36,551 nucleotides of DNA from Comamonadaceae bacterium (GTDB lineage: Bacteria; Pseudomonadota; Gammaproteobacteria; Burkholderiales; Burkholderiaceae_C). The stretch lies in assembly GCA_947456305.1 (NCBI GenBank), contig CANGPN010000023.1, forward strand, positions 1-36,551, read 5' to 3'. Below the pieces are notes generated by a model. It searched no databases and was not told where the DNA came from. It saw only the letters and a program-made list of their open reading frames with translations. Shown here in pieces: positions 23,725 through 32,736 of this stretch (position 1 is its first letter; every line of letters starts with the position of its first letter). A program made the translations under genes and the position numbers.

Positions 23725-24633
23725 ATGCGCCCGACTGCTTCCCCCCGATATGCGGTGATTGCCGTGTGGTTGATTCCGGCCTTGTGGTCCCTCAACTACA
23801 TAGGGGCGCGGCTATCGCCCGGTGTGGTGCAAGCGCACACCTTGGCGCTGGGGCGCTGGTTCATCGTGGCAGCTGTGCTGGGCCTGTTCTGCCGCAAAGA
23901 ACTTTGGATGCATCGCAGCCATATCAAGTTGCAATGGCGGCAGTACATGGCGCTGGGTTTTTGCGGCATGGTGGCTTGCGGCGCTTGGGTCTATGCGGCT
24001 GCCAGAACCTCGCCGGCCATGAATATTGCTTTGATCTACGCTTGCTCACCCGTGCTGATCAGCGCAGGTGCTGCATTCTGGTTGCGAGAATGTTTGCGCT
24101 GGTGGCAGCTGGCGGGTTTTGTCCTAGCCATCGCCGGAGTAGGCCATGTGGTGGTCAAAGGTCAGTGGTTGGCATTGTCGCAAGTGCAATGGGTCAGCGG
24201 CGACTTTCTGGTGTTGCTGGCCGCTATTTGTTGGGCGGTATTTGCTTTACTACAAAAGCACTGGTCTTCGCCGCTGAGCGCGTTTGCCAGACTGTCAGTC
24301 ATGTCACTAGCGGGTTGCGTGCTGTTGTTGCCATTTGTGGCCTGGGAATACTGCCAGCCGGACAAGCCTTCATGGAGTTGGCTGGCTACCGAATTGGTGT
24401 TGCTGGTCGGATTGCTTCCCGGCATATTTGCTTACACCTTGTATGGCTGGGCGCAAACTGTACTGGGCGCCAGCCGGGTCGGCATGGCCATGTACCTGGC
24501 ACCGCTGTGGGCCGCCGTGGTGTCTTGGTTATTTCTGGCCGAACCCTTGGGCTTGCACCATTTGGTAGGTGCCATGCTGATACTGCCGGGAGTGGCGCTC
24601 GTGCAAAGACAGCAGGTGTATCAGGAGAGATAA
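23725..24633 (+). CDS. EamA/DMT-superfamily transporter
   Basis: This 302-residue inner-membrane protein has about ten hydrophobic segments in two EamA repeats (approximately 10-140 and 155-295). Characteristic pieces are NYIGARLSPGVVQA, the ALGRW at the end of helix 2, ALIYACSPVLISAGAA, and SRVGMAMYLAPLWAAVVSW near the end of the second repeat. DMT permeases export amino acids and other metabolites; the substrate cannot be inferred. It starts 3 bases after dusA and is probably in the same transcript. A longer overlapping frame in the same region has no recognisable features. Confidence 0.9.
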   Translation: MRPTASPRYAVIAVWLIPALWSLNYIGARLSPGVVQAHTLALGRWFIVAAVLGLFCRKELWMHRSHIKLQWRQYMALGFCGMVACGAWVYAAARTSPAMNIALIYACSPVLISAGAAFWLRECLRWWQLAGFVLAIAGVGHVVVKGQWLALSQVQWVSGDFLVLLAAICWAVFALLQKHWSSPLSAFARLSVMSLAGCVLLLPFVAWEYCQPDKPSWSWLATELVLLVGLLPGIFAYTLYGWAQTVLGASRVGMAMYLAPLWAAVVSWLFLAEPLGLHHLVGAMLILPGVALVQRQQVYQER

Positions 24634-24734
24634 GTAGTTGTTAAATATTTTTAATTACAAATAAAAATCTATTTTTAATTAAATTTAGTTAATATAGACA
24701 TGAATCAGTTCTTCCAAACTTGGAGGCCAAGGTC
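24634..24734 (+). promoter_or_regulatory. AT-rich upstream region of the metalloprotease gene
   Basis: The stretch at about 24640-24700 is strongly AT-rich in a moderate-GC neighbourhood, with tracts such as TATTTTTAATTA and ATTTTTAATTAAATTTA. A possible -10 is TATAGA at 24693-24698; no clear -35 at standard spacing is seen. Such a tract could act as an UP element or bind H-NS-like or IHF proteins. GGAGG at 24722-24726 is a good ribosome binding site for the ATG at 24735. Confidence 0.5.
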
Positions 24735-27700
24735 ATGCCTGATTTTTATAAAAATTTATACAGAACCGCTGTGAGCGGATGGCTTGTCTTAGCTTTGACT
24801 GCTTGCGGGGGAGGGGGAGGTGGCGCAACGGGCTCCGGCAACGTCACACCTAATGGGCAGACTTCAGAGGCAGGACAGTCAGGAACGAATTCTCTATTGA
24901 CCACTGCCGGCAGAGTAGGTCAGGCCATGGGCAACGGCAACAGTCAACAACTCAAAGCTGAAGACGCGCCCTATTTGCTGACCACCGCTCAAGACAACTA
25001 CGCGCAATTGGTGTCTGCGCAAAATAACTTGCTGTCAGCGTTTTACGCTGACGCGGCCGGCACCCAATTCGACATGGTTCAAGAAAGCTTCATGATCCAG
25101 CCTTCTCCCATGGCCATGGACCAGGTGTTTCCGCTGGTGGTGGGCGACAAAGGCAATGTGCTGGCATCCATCAGCACGGTGGGCGGCGGTCGAATCGCCG
25201 GTTATGGCTACGACATATTGGCCGGGTTTTCGCCAGGCAGCAAACAGCAAACTTATTACCATGTGCCGCAAACATCGCACCAAACCGTGTTCAAACGCGT
25301 GCTGGCTTGGCTGGTGACAGGCCATGCGAGCGCAGACATCACGACTTCATCGGCCACCCCTTTTTATGTGGCTTGGGGCAGTTTGCCCACCTCATCGACG
25401 GTGATGTACACCACGCCAGCACCGGCCAAACGCAAGGTGTATGAGCCTTATGCCGTTGCCGGAATGCGCAGCTTGGGTGTGAAGTTTGCCAACATGACAT
25501 GCGATCCGCTGGCCGACTCGGTGGACACATGCGCGGCCGGGTCAAACCTGGTGGTCATTGGTGCTACGGACCAAACTGATGCGGGCAAATTGCTGTTGCC
25601 CACACAACTCGTCAAGTTGAAAGAGATTGTTCAGAGAAAAATCCCGGTGCTTTATCTGAATGCGCATCCTGCGCATGACTATTGGAACGACTTCGCAAGA
25701 GCGGCCTTTCCCGAAGATTTCCCAAGATTGGCAGCCATGGGGTTTGCCAGCGGGGACACGCCGGACAGGCGCAACTACTACACCCAGGATTCAGTGTCTG
25801 CTGATTTAACCCTTAGCCAAGTCAAACAACGCGCCAACCTACTGGGCGGGCTGATCAACAGTTTGGTCACCGGCAATTTCAATAGCTACAGTTGGTCCGC
25901 CACGTGCAGTGATCCGGACTGTGGGCCAGCTGAATTCATGAATCAGGTGTTCACACCCATCGCGGCTTTAAAAACGCAGTTGGACAACATCAATACCAGT
26001 CAGTTCAAACTGTTCGACAGCCAAGCCAGCAGCAAAACATTGCAAAGTCTGGTGTTGTGGGCAGATGTGTACAGGCAAAGCATCAGCTACCCGTTGAACA
26101 AAGCGGGTAACCAAGCGGATTTTCAAAAAGCCTATTTGGCAGATGCCTTGGTGGACTATGTGCGCAGCGCCGGGGCAGGGCAAGATGCAGGCACAGCAGC
26201 AGGTCAGGGCAGCGTGGGCAATTTTTTGGGCAGCGAGGCCAAAACCACAGCCACCAGCGGCGACTTTGAAACCGTCACGGTTACCTTACCCGGCAGCAGT
26301 GGGTTCACTGCCATAGGCCGGTTTGCTTTGCCCGGTGTACCGGTTCAGGTGAAACTGAGCAGCTTGCCAGCCACAGGCAGTTTCACGGTGTTCTTCAACC
26401 CCATCAGGCCCGGCAGCACCAAGGTATGGGAAACGCCTTCGGATGACCGGTACCACGGGTACCTCCGGCCGTTGTTTTTGCAAAGCCCTCAATTCAGCTT
26501 AACAACCGATGCCATCACACTGCTCAGCCCTTATGGCGGTGTATTGCAATTGGGTTACGACAGTGCCAGCGCTTCGTCGGTGACATTGCAAATCAAAGGC
26601 ACTGCCAAACACCCGTTTTATGACACCACCCAAGGAACACCCGATGCCGCCCGGTTTTTCGCCGATGTGAAAGCCAGCAAGCTGGGATGGATGGAAATCA
26701 AAACGCCGGGGTTGGAGGTGCATTCCTTGATCAGCAATGCCATGGATTTTTTGCAGCCCAGTACCGCGCAACTGGCTGATGTACGCAATGTGTTTCCCAG
26801 TATTGACAAGCCTTACTACAACCGCAGCACAGGTGTTGACATGGCCAAATACCTGTATGAAGCCAAAAAATACGTGATGGATGACGCGTATCAATTTGCG
26901 GGTTTTCAGGCACGCGGTTTGACTTTGTCTGCCTCGGTTCAAAGCTTTTGCACCAGCCATCACTGGGATTGCACCAGCACCGCGATTCACGTGCCACCTT
27001 CCATACAGCATTACACCCTCGACGTGCGGGCCAACTGCGGCGGCATGTGTTCAGGCCACCCCATCATCGACAGTGAATCGGCTTTCGATCCCAGAGGTTG
27101 GGGAGAAACCCACGAGCTCGGTCACAACCTGCAAGACTTCAAACTCTACGATACGGTCAGTTCCGAGGTGTCCAACAATATGTTTTCATTGCACAAAAAG
27201 TGGCGGATGTTGCGCGACTTGGGGCGTGCATCCATGGGATATGGCAATGAATTGAATGAGGCGCAGGTGGTGTTTGACCTGCTCAAGTCCATCTACAAGG
27301 ATACTTCCAAGCCCGGCACAGCCGAAAAAATCGCTCAAATCAGAGCTGAGCTATGGACCGAAGCCACGGCCAGACAAAACCGCTCCAGGCTGTATTTTTA
27401 TGTGCAATGGCCGCTGATTTATTTTGAAGCGCTCAAAGCTGGCAACCCGTCAATGAGCGATGACCAAGCCTGGGAGCAAGCCTGGGATATCTACACCTTG
27501 TTGTATTTGCATAAAAGGCAAATCAATGCCGCCACCGATGCCACATGGCCGTCCCTGAAAACCAATCTGGGCTTTGGTCAGTACAACACCAAACCATCGA
27601 CCCAGTATGCGGATGGAAACGGCAACTTCCCGATTCACGATGTCATGTTGGTGAGCTTCAGTCTGGTCACCGGGCGGGACCAACGCCCGGTGTTTGATTT

Positions 27701-27947
27701 TTGGGGGGTGATCACCTCAGATGCTGCCAAAAACCAAGTGGCTGCGATGAATTTGCCGGCACAAGCGATGAAGTTCTACGCCACCCGTTGTTCGGACGAT
27801 TTCAGAACCTACACCACGGTGGACATGACGCAGAACAACCCGGTTTTTCCTTGGCCCAATGATTTCAAGACAGCCACCGAAACCAGCGCACAAGCCACTG
27901 CCAAGCAAAACACCAACACCAGTTATTGCTTGAGTCGGAATCAGTGA
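24735..27947 (+). CDS. ImpA-like M60-family metalloprotease, lipoprotein
   Basis: This large (1070 residues) exported protein has a lipobox LTAC (Cys24) followed by six Gly, so it is probably a lipoprotein on the cell surface or in the periplasm. The C-terminal half has the zinc motif HELGH (793-797) within RGWGETHELGHNLQ and the third ligand candidate Glu811 (SSEVSNN), the M60/enhancin-like pattern also seen in Pseudomonas ImpA, which cleaves O-glycosylated host proteins. The long N-terminal region (about 30-500) is not recognised in detail. GGAGG 8 bases upstream supports ATG 24735 over TTG 24720. It converges on fabI. The natural substrate here is unknown; a role on glycoproteins is inferred from family only. 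Confidence 0.82.
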   Translation: MPDFYKNLYRTAVSGWLVLALTACGGGGGGATGSGNVTPNGQTSEAGQSGTNSLLTTAGRVGQAMGNGNSQQLKAEDAPYLLTTAQDNYAQLVSAQNNLLSAFYADAAGTQFDMVQESFMIQPSPMAMDQVFPLVVGDKGNVLASISTVGGGRIAGYGYDILAGFSPGSKQQTYYHVPQTSHQTVFKRVLAWLVTGHASADITTSSATPFYVAWGSLPTSSTVMYTTPAPAKRKVYEPYAVAGMRSLGVKFANMTCDPLADSVDTCAAGSNLVVIGATDQTDAGKLLLPTQLVKLKEIVQRKIPVLYLNAHPAHDYWNDFARAAFPEDFPRLAAMGFASGDTPDRRNYYTQDSVSADLTLSQVKQRANLLGGLINSLVTGNFNSYSWSATCSDPDCGPAEFMNQVFTPIAALKTQLDNINTSQFKLFDSQASSKTLQSLVLWADVYRQSISYPLNKAGNQADFQKAYLADALVDYVRSAGAGQDAGTAAGQGSVGNFLGSEAKTTATSGDFETVTVTLPGSSGFTAIGRFALPGVPVQVKLSSLPATGSFTVFFNPIRPGSTKVWETPSDDRYHGYLRPLFLQSPQFSLTTDAITLLSPYGGVLQLGYDSASASSVTLQIKGTAKHPFYDTTQGTPDAARFFADVKASKLGWMEIKTPGLEVHSLISNAMDFLQPSTAQLADVRNVFPSIDKPYYNRSTGVDMAKYLYEAKKYVMDDAYQFAGFQARGLTLSASVQSFCTSHHWDCTSTAIHVPPSIQHYTLDVRANCGGMCSGHPIIDSESAFDPRGWGETHELGHNLQDFKLYDTVSSEVSNNMFSLHKKWRMLRDLGRASMGYGNELNEAQVVFDLLKSIYKDTSKPGTAEKIAQIRAELWTEATARQNRSRLYFYVQWPLIYFEALKAGNPSMSDDQAWEQAWDIYTLLYLHKRQINAATDATWPSLKTNLGFGQYNTKPSTQYADGNGNFPIHDVMLVSFSLVTGRDQRPVFDFWGVITSDAAKNQVAAMNLPAQAMKFYATRCSDDFRTYTTVDMTQNNPVFPWPNDFKTATETSAQATAKQNTNTSYCLSRNQ

Positions 27948-27988
27948 TGGCTTGGTTGCATCAGTTGCGGGTCAGTGGTTTTGAAACT

Positions 27989-28789
27989 TCAGTCCGCAAT
28001 CCCCGGCACCACTTGGCTGAAACCACCGTCCACATAAGTAATTTCAGCGGATACGCCAGCGGCTAAATCTGAAAGTAAAAACGCCGCCACATTGCCCACA
28101 TCTTCAATCGTCACGTTGCGGCGAATGGGTGATTGGCTGGCCACCACTTCCAAAATTTTGCCGAAACCTTTGATGCCCGAAGCTGCCAGCGTTTTGATCG
28201 GACCGGCGCTGATGCCGTTGACCCGCATGCCGCGCTTTTGGCTGCCCAGCGATTCGGCCAAGTAACGCACCGATGCTTCCAATGAAGCTTTGGCCAAGCC
28301 CATGGTGTTGTAGTTGGGCACATTACGCAAAGCGCCCAAATAACTCAGCGTCAGCAACGAAGCGTTGTCATTCAAGTGGGGCAAAAATGCTTTGGCCATG
28401 CCGGGAAAGCTGTAAGCGCTGATGTCGTGAGCAATGGCAAACGCTTCGCGGCTCAGGCCCTCTAAAAAATCGCCTGCAATCGCTTCGCGCGGGGCAAAAC
28501 CGATGGCGTGTACAAAACCGTCAAAACGTGGCCAGACCGCAGTGAGCCCGCTGACCAGTGCTGCGATCTGCTCGTCGCTGGAGACATCGCAGTCAAACAC
28601 CAGCGTGGAGTCGAAGTCGGCGGCAAACTCGGTGATGCGTTCTTTGAAACGCTCGCCTTGGTAGCTGAATGCCAGCTCTGCGCCTTGTGCATGGCAGGCC
28701 CGGGCGATACCGTATGCGATGGACCGGTTGGACAGTACGCCGGTGATCAATAATTTTTTACCGGCCAAAAACCCTGTTTTATGTGTCAC
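27989..28789 (-). CDS. fabI: Enoyl-[acyl-carrier-protein] reductase (NADH)
   Basis: FabI reduces the trans-2-enoyl-ACP intermediate in each cycle of fatty acid synthesis and is the target of triclosan. The 266-residue divergent SDR has [22 protein letters not shown] at its start (shortened here to residues 6-25), the catalytic YNTMGLAK (Tyr-x6-Lys), and ITYVDGG at the C-terminus. GTG 28789 is the best start: it gives the family N-terminus and has AGGAG 7 bases upstream; a longer frame to 28894 adds a 35-residue extension without support. It is divergent from yejA with only 35 bases between the two start codons. Confidence 0.95.
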   Translation of the reverse strand: MTHKTGFLAGKKLLITGVLSNRSIAYGIARACHAQGAELAFSYQGERFKERITEFAADFDSTLVFDCDVSSDEQIAALVSGLTAVWPRFDGFVHAIGFAPREAIAGDFLEGLSREAFAIAHDISAYSFPGMAKAFLPHLNDNASLLTLSYLGALRNVPNYNTMGLAKASLEASVRYLAESLGSQKRGMRVNGISAGPIKTLAASGIKGFGKILEVVASQSPIRRNVTIEDVGNVAAFLLSDLAAGVSAEITYVDGGFSQVVPGIAD

Positions 28790-28824
28790 GAGGAAGCTCC
28801 TGAAAAATCTTGCAGAATTGTCGC

Positions 28825-30648
28825 ATGCGAATTTTTCTGACTTTGACCTTTTGCCTGCTGTGCGCACCCGCTTGGGCAGCACATGCGTATGCACAGTTCG
28901 GCGACATCAAATACCCGCCCGGTTTTCACCATTTCAGTTATGTGAACCCTGTGGCTCCCAAGGGTGGCAGCATCGCTATGGTGGCTCCCTCGCGTGCCTC
29001 CAGTTTTGACAAATACAACCCGTTCACCTTGAAAGGCACAGCGCCACCTGCCATCAGCAGTTTGATGATCGAGACCTTGCTGGTGGGCAATTTCGACGAA
29101 CCGACCACCGCGTACGGCTTGTTGGCGGAAGACGTGAGTCTGGCCAAAGACAAGCTCTCAGTCACTTTCAAACTCAATCCGCTGGCGCGTTTTCACAATG
29201 GCGACCCGGTGTTGGCCGCCGATGTGAAGTTTTCTTTTGAACGGCTCACCAGCAAACAAGCCGCACCGCAATTCCGCACCTATTTCAGCGAAGTCAAAGG
29301 CCTGACGGTGTTGGGTGAACGAGAAGTGCGTTTTGATTTCAAGCGTGCCAACGCTGAATTGCCCTTGATCGTCGGCGGCATGCCGGTGTTCAGCCAAAAA
29401 TGGGGTGCAGACAAACTGTTTGATCAGGTGGTCACTGACATACCCATAGGCACGGGCCCTTACAAAATCGGCAAGGTCGATTTCGGCAAAGACATTGAAT
29501 ATGTGCGCGACCCTAACTACTGGGCCAAAGACTTGGGTGTTCGCAAAGGCATGTTCAATTTCGACCGCATCACCTACAAAATGTACAAAGACACCACGGC
29601 GCAGTTTGAGGCGTTTAAGGCCGGTGAGTTCGATTACATACAAGCGTTTGTGGCCCGTGAATGGGCGCGTGGCTACAAAGGCAAGTTGTTTGACAACGGC
29701 ACGCTGATCAAAAAAGAACTCAAGCACGGCAACGCCGGTGACTTCCAAGGCTTTATGTTCAACACACGCTTGCCCAAGTTTCAGGACAAGCGGGTGCGCC
29801 AAGCCATCGCACTCGCCATGGACTACGAGTGGATGAACCGCCAGTTGTTCTACATGGCCTACACCCGGGTGCGCGGTTATTTTGTTGGCAGCGACTTTGA
29901 AGCCAAAGGCCTGCCCGAACCGGACGAACTGGCTTTGCTCGAACCCTTGCGCACCAAACTGCCGCCCGAGGTGTTCACCGATGCCGTACCCTTGCCGCCG
30001 CAAACCAGCCTCGACCCGGCCTCCGGCCAAAGCTTGCGCGACCATTTGCGTTTGGCCCGCGATTTGTTGGCGCAAGCAGGCTGGACTTACAAAGACGGTG
30101 CTTTGCGCAATACCAAAGGCGAAGCGTTCACTTTAGAGTTTTTAGACAACTCGGGCTCTATGGGGCGGGTGGTCACGCCCTATGCAAAGAACCTGGAAAA
30201 ACTGGGCTTCAAAGTGAATTACAAAGTGATTGACTTTGCTGTGCTGCAAAAACGCATGGATGCATTTGATTTTGAAATCATCAGCAACCGCATAGGCGGC
30301 AGCGAAGCCCCGGGCACCGAGTTGCTTGAGCGCTTCGGCTCCAAGGCCGCCGAAACTGAAGGTTCCAGCAATGTCATCGGCGTGAAAGACCCGGCGGTGG
30401 ATGCCTTGCTGGACAAAGTGGTGGCGGCGCAAACCCGGCCGCAGTTGACCGCCGCGCTCAAAGCCTTGGACCGTGTGTTGCGCCACGGCCATTACGCTGT
30501 GCCGCATTGGTATGGCAGCGTGCACAGAGTGTCGTGGCGAGCCGGGCGGTTTGAGCAGCCCGACATCACGCCGCGCTATTACCAGCCCGAGATCTGGGTC
30601 ACCTCGACCTGGTGGGGCAGCACCGCCAATCTGGTGGGAGACAAATGA
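28825..30648 (+). CDS. yejA: Peptide ABC transporter substrate-binding protein (YejA-like)
   Basis: This 607-residue periplasmic binding protein has a signal peptide ([18 protein letters not shown]). The mature part is a family 5 solute-binding protein: [46 protein letters not shown], and [18 protein letters not shown]. The FHHFxYVNPxAPKGG start is typical of YejA, the binding protein for oligopeptides and microcin C. The ATG at 28825 was preferred over TTG 28810. yejB starts 1 base after the stop, and yejE and yejF follow. Likely ligands are short peptides; microcin C uptake is known only for E. coli. Confidence 0.93.
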   Translation: MRIFLTLTFCLLCAPAWAAHAYAQFGDIKYPPGFHHFSYVNPVAPKGGSIAMVAPSRASSFDKYNPFTLKGTAPPAISSLMIETLLVGNFDEPTTAYGLLAEDVSLAKDKLSVTFKLNPLARFHNGDPVLAADVKFSFERLTSKQAAPQFRTYFSEVKGLTVLGEREVRFDFKRANAELPLIVGGMPVFSQKWGADKLFDQVVTDIPIGTGPYKIGKVDFGKDIEYVRDPNYWAKDLGVRKGMFNFDRITYKMYKDTTAQFEAFKAGEFDYIQAFVAREWARGYKGKLFDNGTLIKKELKHGNAGDFQGFMFNTRLPKFQDKRVRQAIALAMDYEWMNRQLFYMAYTRVRGYFVGSDFEAKGLPEPDELALLEPLRTKLPPEVFTDAVPLPPQTSLDPASGQSLRDHLRLARDLLAQAGWTYKDGALRNTKGEAFTLEFLDNSGSMGRVVTPYAKNLEKLGFKVNYKVIDFAVLQKRMDAFDFEIISNRIGGSEAPGTELLERFGSKAAETEGSSNVIGVKDPAVDALLDKVVAAQTRPQLTAALKALDRVLRHGHYAVPHWYGSVHRVSWRAGRFEQPDITPRYYQPEIWVTSTWWGSTANLVGDK

Positions 30649-30649
30649 C

Positions 30650-31684
30650 ATGCTGAGCTATATCGTTAAACGACTGTTGCTGATGATCCCCACTTTGTTT
30701 GGCATTTTGCTGCTGACTTTTGTGGTGATCCAGTTCGTGCCCGGCGGCCCCGTTGAACAAATGGTCGCGCAATTACAAGGCCGCGACTCGGGCGGCGAGG
30801 GCGCTGCGGTCAGCGGTGCCGGTTACCGTGGCAGACAAGGCGTGGATGCAGAGCGCATTGCCGAGATCAAAGCGCTTTACGGGTTTGACAAACCGCCGCT
30901 GGAACGCTTTGTGCAAATGCTGGGGCAGTTTGCGCGTTTCGATTTGGGCAAAAGTTTTTTCTACCCCAAAGATGTCTGGCAATTGGTGAAAGAAAAATTG
31001 CCGGTCTCCATCAGCTTGGGGCTGTGGACGTTTTTCTTGAGCTATCTGGTGTCCATTCCCTTGGGCATCGCCAAAGCGGTGCGTGCCGGTACCCGGTTTG
31101 ACACCTTGACCAGTTTGGTGGTGTTGATCGGTTATGCGATTCCGGGCTTTGTGCTCGGTGTGGCTTTGCTGGTGGTGTTTGGCGGCCAGTTGCAATGGTT
31201 TCCTTTGCGCGGTTTGACCTCCAGTAACTGGGCCACCTTGTCTATGGGTGCCAAAGTGGTGGATTACCTGTGGCATATCGCCATGCCGGTCACTGCAAGC
31301 GTGCTGGGCGCGTTTGCCGTGACCACCATGCTGACCAAAAACGCGTTTCTGGAAGAGATTGGCAAGCAATATGTACTGACCGCCCGCGCCAAAGGTTTGT
31401 CCGAACGCAAGGTGTTGTGGAAGCATGTGATGCGCAATGCGCTGATTCCTTTGGTCACGGGTTTTCCGGCGGCCTTCATCGGCGCGTTTTTCGCCGGGTC
31501 GTTGTTGATTGAAACCTTGTTCTCGCTGGATGGTTTGGGCTTGCTGAGCTATGAGAGTGTGATGCGGCGCGATTACCCGGTGGTGTTGGGCACCTTGTAT
31601 TTATTCACCCTGATTGGTTTGGTGACCAAGCTGATCAGCGACCTGTGTTACGTGTGGGTGGACCCGCGCGTGAAATTTGATTGA
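30650..31684 (+). CDS. yejB: Peptide ABC transporter permease (YejB-like)
   Basis: This 344-residue inner-membrane permease has an N-terminal helix MLSYIVKRLLLMIPTLFG, the YejB-typical insert rich in Gly, Ser and Arg (about residues 43-65), and five more membrane segments. The cytoplasmic EAA loop that contacts the ATPase reads YVLTARAKGLSERKVLWKHV. GGGAG lies 9 bases before ATG 30650, which is 1 base past the yejA stop; a longer frame starting inside yejA is rejected. It ends overlapping a TTG codon of yejE. Confidence 0.94.
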   Translation: MLSYIVKRLLLMIPTLFGILLLTFVVIQFVPGGPVEQMVAQLQGRDSGGEGAAVSGAGYRGRQGVDAERIAEIKALYGFDKPPLERFVQMLGQFARFDLGKSFFYPKDVWQLVKEKLPVSISLGLWTFFLSYLVSIPLGIAKAVRAGTRFDTLTSLVVLIGYAIPGFVLGVALLVVFGGQLQWFPLRGLTSSNWATLSMGAKVVDYLWHIAMPVTASVLGAFAVTTMLTKNAFLEEIGKQYVLTARAKGLSERKVLWKHVMRNALIPLVTGFPAAFIGAFFAGSLLIETLFSLDGLGLLSYESVMRRDYPVVLGTLYLFTLIGLVTKLISDLCYVWVDPRVKFD

Positions 31685-31689
31685 CCGCC

Positions 31690-32736
31690 ATGGCCACCGC
31701 TTCTCTTTCCCCTTCACAACTGGCCTGGCGGCGTTTCAAGCGAAACCGCTTGGGCTATGTCAGTCTGGTGTTGTTTTCTATTTTGTTTGTGGTCAGCATG
31801 GCCGCTGAATTGGTGAGCAATGACAAGCCGCTGATTGCCTGTTACAACGGCAAACTGTATTTTCCGATTGTGAAAAACCCGCCGGAGACGGTGTTCGGCG
31901 GCGACTTTGAAACACCTACCGATTATTTCGATCCGTTCATCCGCCAGCAGTTTCAACAAGCCGGTAACTGGGCGGTCTACCCGATCAACCCGTATCACCA
32001 CAGCACGCTGAATTACTTTGCCAAAGAACCCAACCCGGCGCCGCCTTCGGCTGACAACTGGCTGGGCACCGATGACCGTGGCCGCGATTTGCTGGCGCGA
32101 TTGTTGTATGGTTTTCGCGTGTCGGTGTTGTTCGCGCTGGCACTCACCATCACCGGCACCCTACTTGGCGTGGTCACGGGTGCCATACAAGGGTTTTTTG
32201 TCGGCAAAACCGATTTGGTGATGCAGCGTTTCATTGAAATCTGGGGTGCCATGCCCGAGCTGTATTTGCTCATCATTTTTTCAGCGGTGTTCGAGCCCAG
32301 CGTCAGTTTGCTGTTGATATTGCTCAGTCTGTTTGGCTGGATGGGTTTGTCCGACTATGTGCGGGCCGAGTTTTTGCGTAACCGCCAGTTGGACTATGTG
32401 CGGGCAGCCCGTGCTTTGGGTTTGTCCAACTGGGCCATCATCCGTCGTCACGTGCTGCCCAACAGCATGACACCGGTGGTCACGTTTTTGCCGTTTCGCA
32501 TGAGTGCCGCCATTTTGGCTTTGACCAGTTTGGATTTTCTGGGGCTGGGTGTACCGCCCGGAACGCCCAGCCTGGGTGAGTTGTTGTCGCAAGGCAAAAC
32601 CAATATCGATGCCTGGTGGATTTCCATCTCCACCTTCGGTGTGCTGGTGGTCACGCTGTTGTTGTTGACTTTCATGGGTGACGCGCTGCGGGATGCATTG
32701 GATCCGCGCAAGCTGCAACAGGAGAGCGGCTCATGA
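31690..32736 (+). CDS. yejE: Peptide ABC transporter permease (YejE-like)
   Basis: This second permease of the importer is about 348 residues long. It has the YejE-type N-terminus SPSQLAWRRFKRNRLGYVSL, a large periplasmic loop (about 35-115) with PIVKNPPETVFGGDFETPTD and NWLGTDDRGRDLLARLLYGF, and the EAA loop LDYVRAARALGLSNWAIIRR. An in-frame TTG at 31681 overlaps the yejB stop and would add three residues; ATG 31690 is the more usual choice. The stop overlaps the yejF ATG (ATGA). Confidence 0.93.
   Translation: MATASLSPSQLAWRRFKRNRLGYVSLVLFSILFVVSMAAELVSNDKPLIACYNGKLYFPIVKNPPETVFGGDFETPTDYFDPFIRQQFQQAGNWAVYPINPYHHSTLNYFAKEPNPAPPSADNWLGTDDRGRDLLARLLYGFRVSVLFALALTITGTLLGVVTGAIQGFFVGKTDLVMQRFIEIWGAMPELYLLIIFSAVFEPSVSLLLILLSLFGWMGLSDYVRAEFLRNRQLDYVRAARALGLSNWAIIRRHVLPNSMTPVVTFLPFRMSAAILALTSLDFLGLGVPPGTPSLGELLSQGKTNIDAWWISISTFGVLVVTLLLLTFMGDALRDALDPRKLQQESGS

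Noticed and set aside
23430..24644. 404-residue plus-strand frame across dusA and the EamA gene
   Set aside because: It covers the EamA gene in another frame, shows no domain or signal and is rich in Arg, Cys and Gly as expected of a shadow; the EamA frame has clear membrane segments.
28790..28894. N-terminal extension of fabI
   Set aside because: The extra 35 residues do not match FabI and would run over the yejA start; GTG 28789 with its AGGAG site fits better.
29158..30075. 305-residue minus-strand frame opposite yejA
   Set aside because: Antisense to a well-recognised binding protein and without any recognisable domain.
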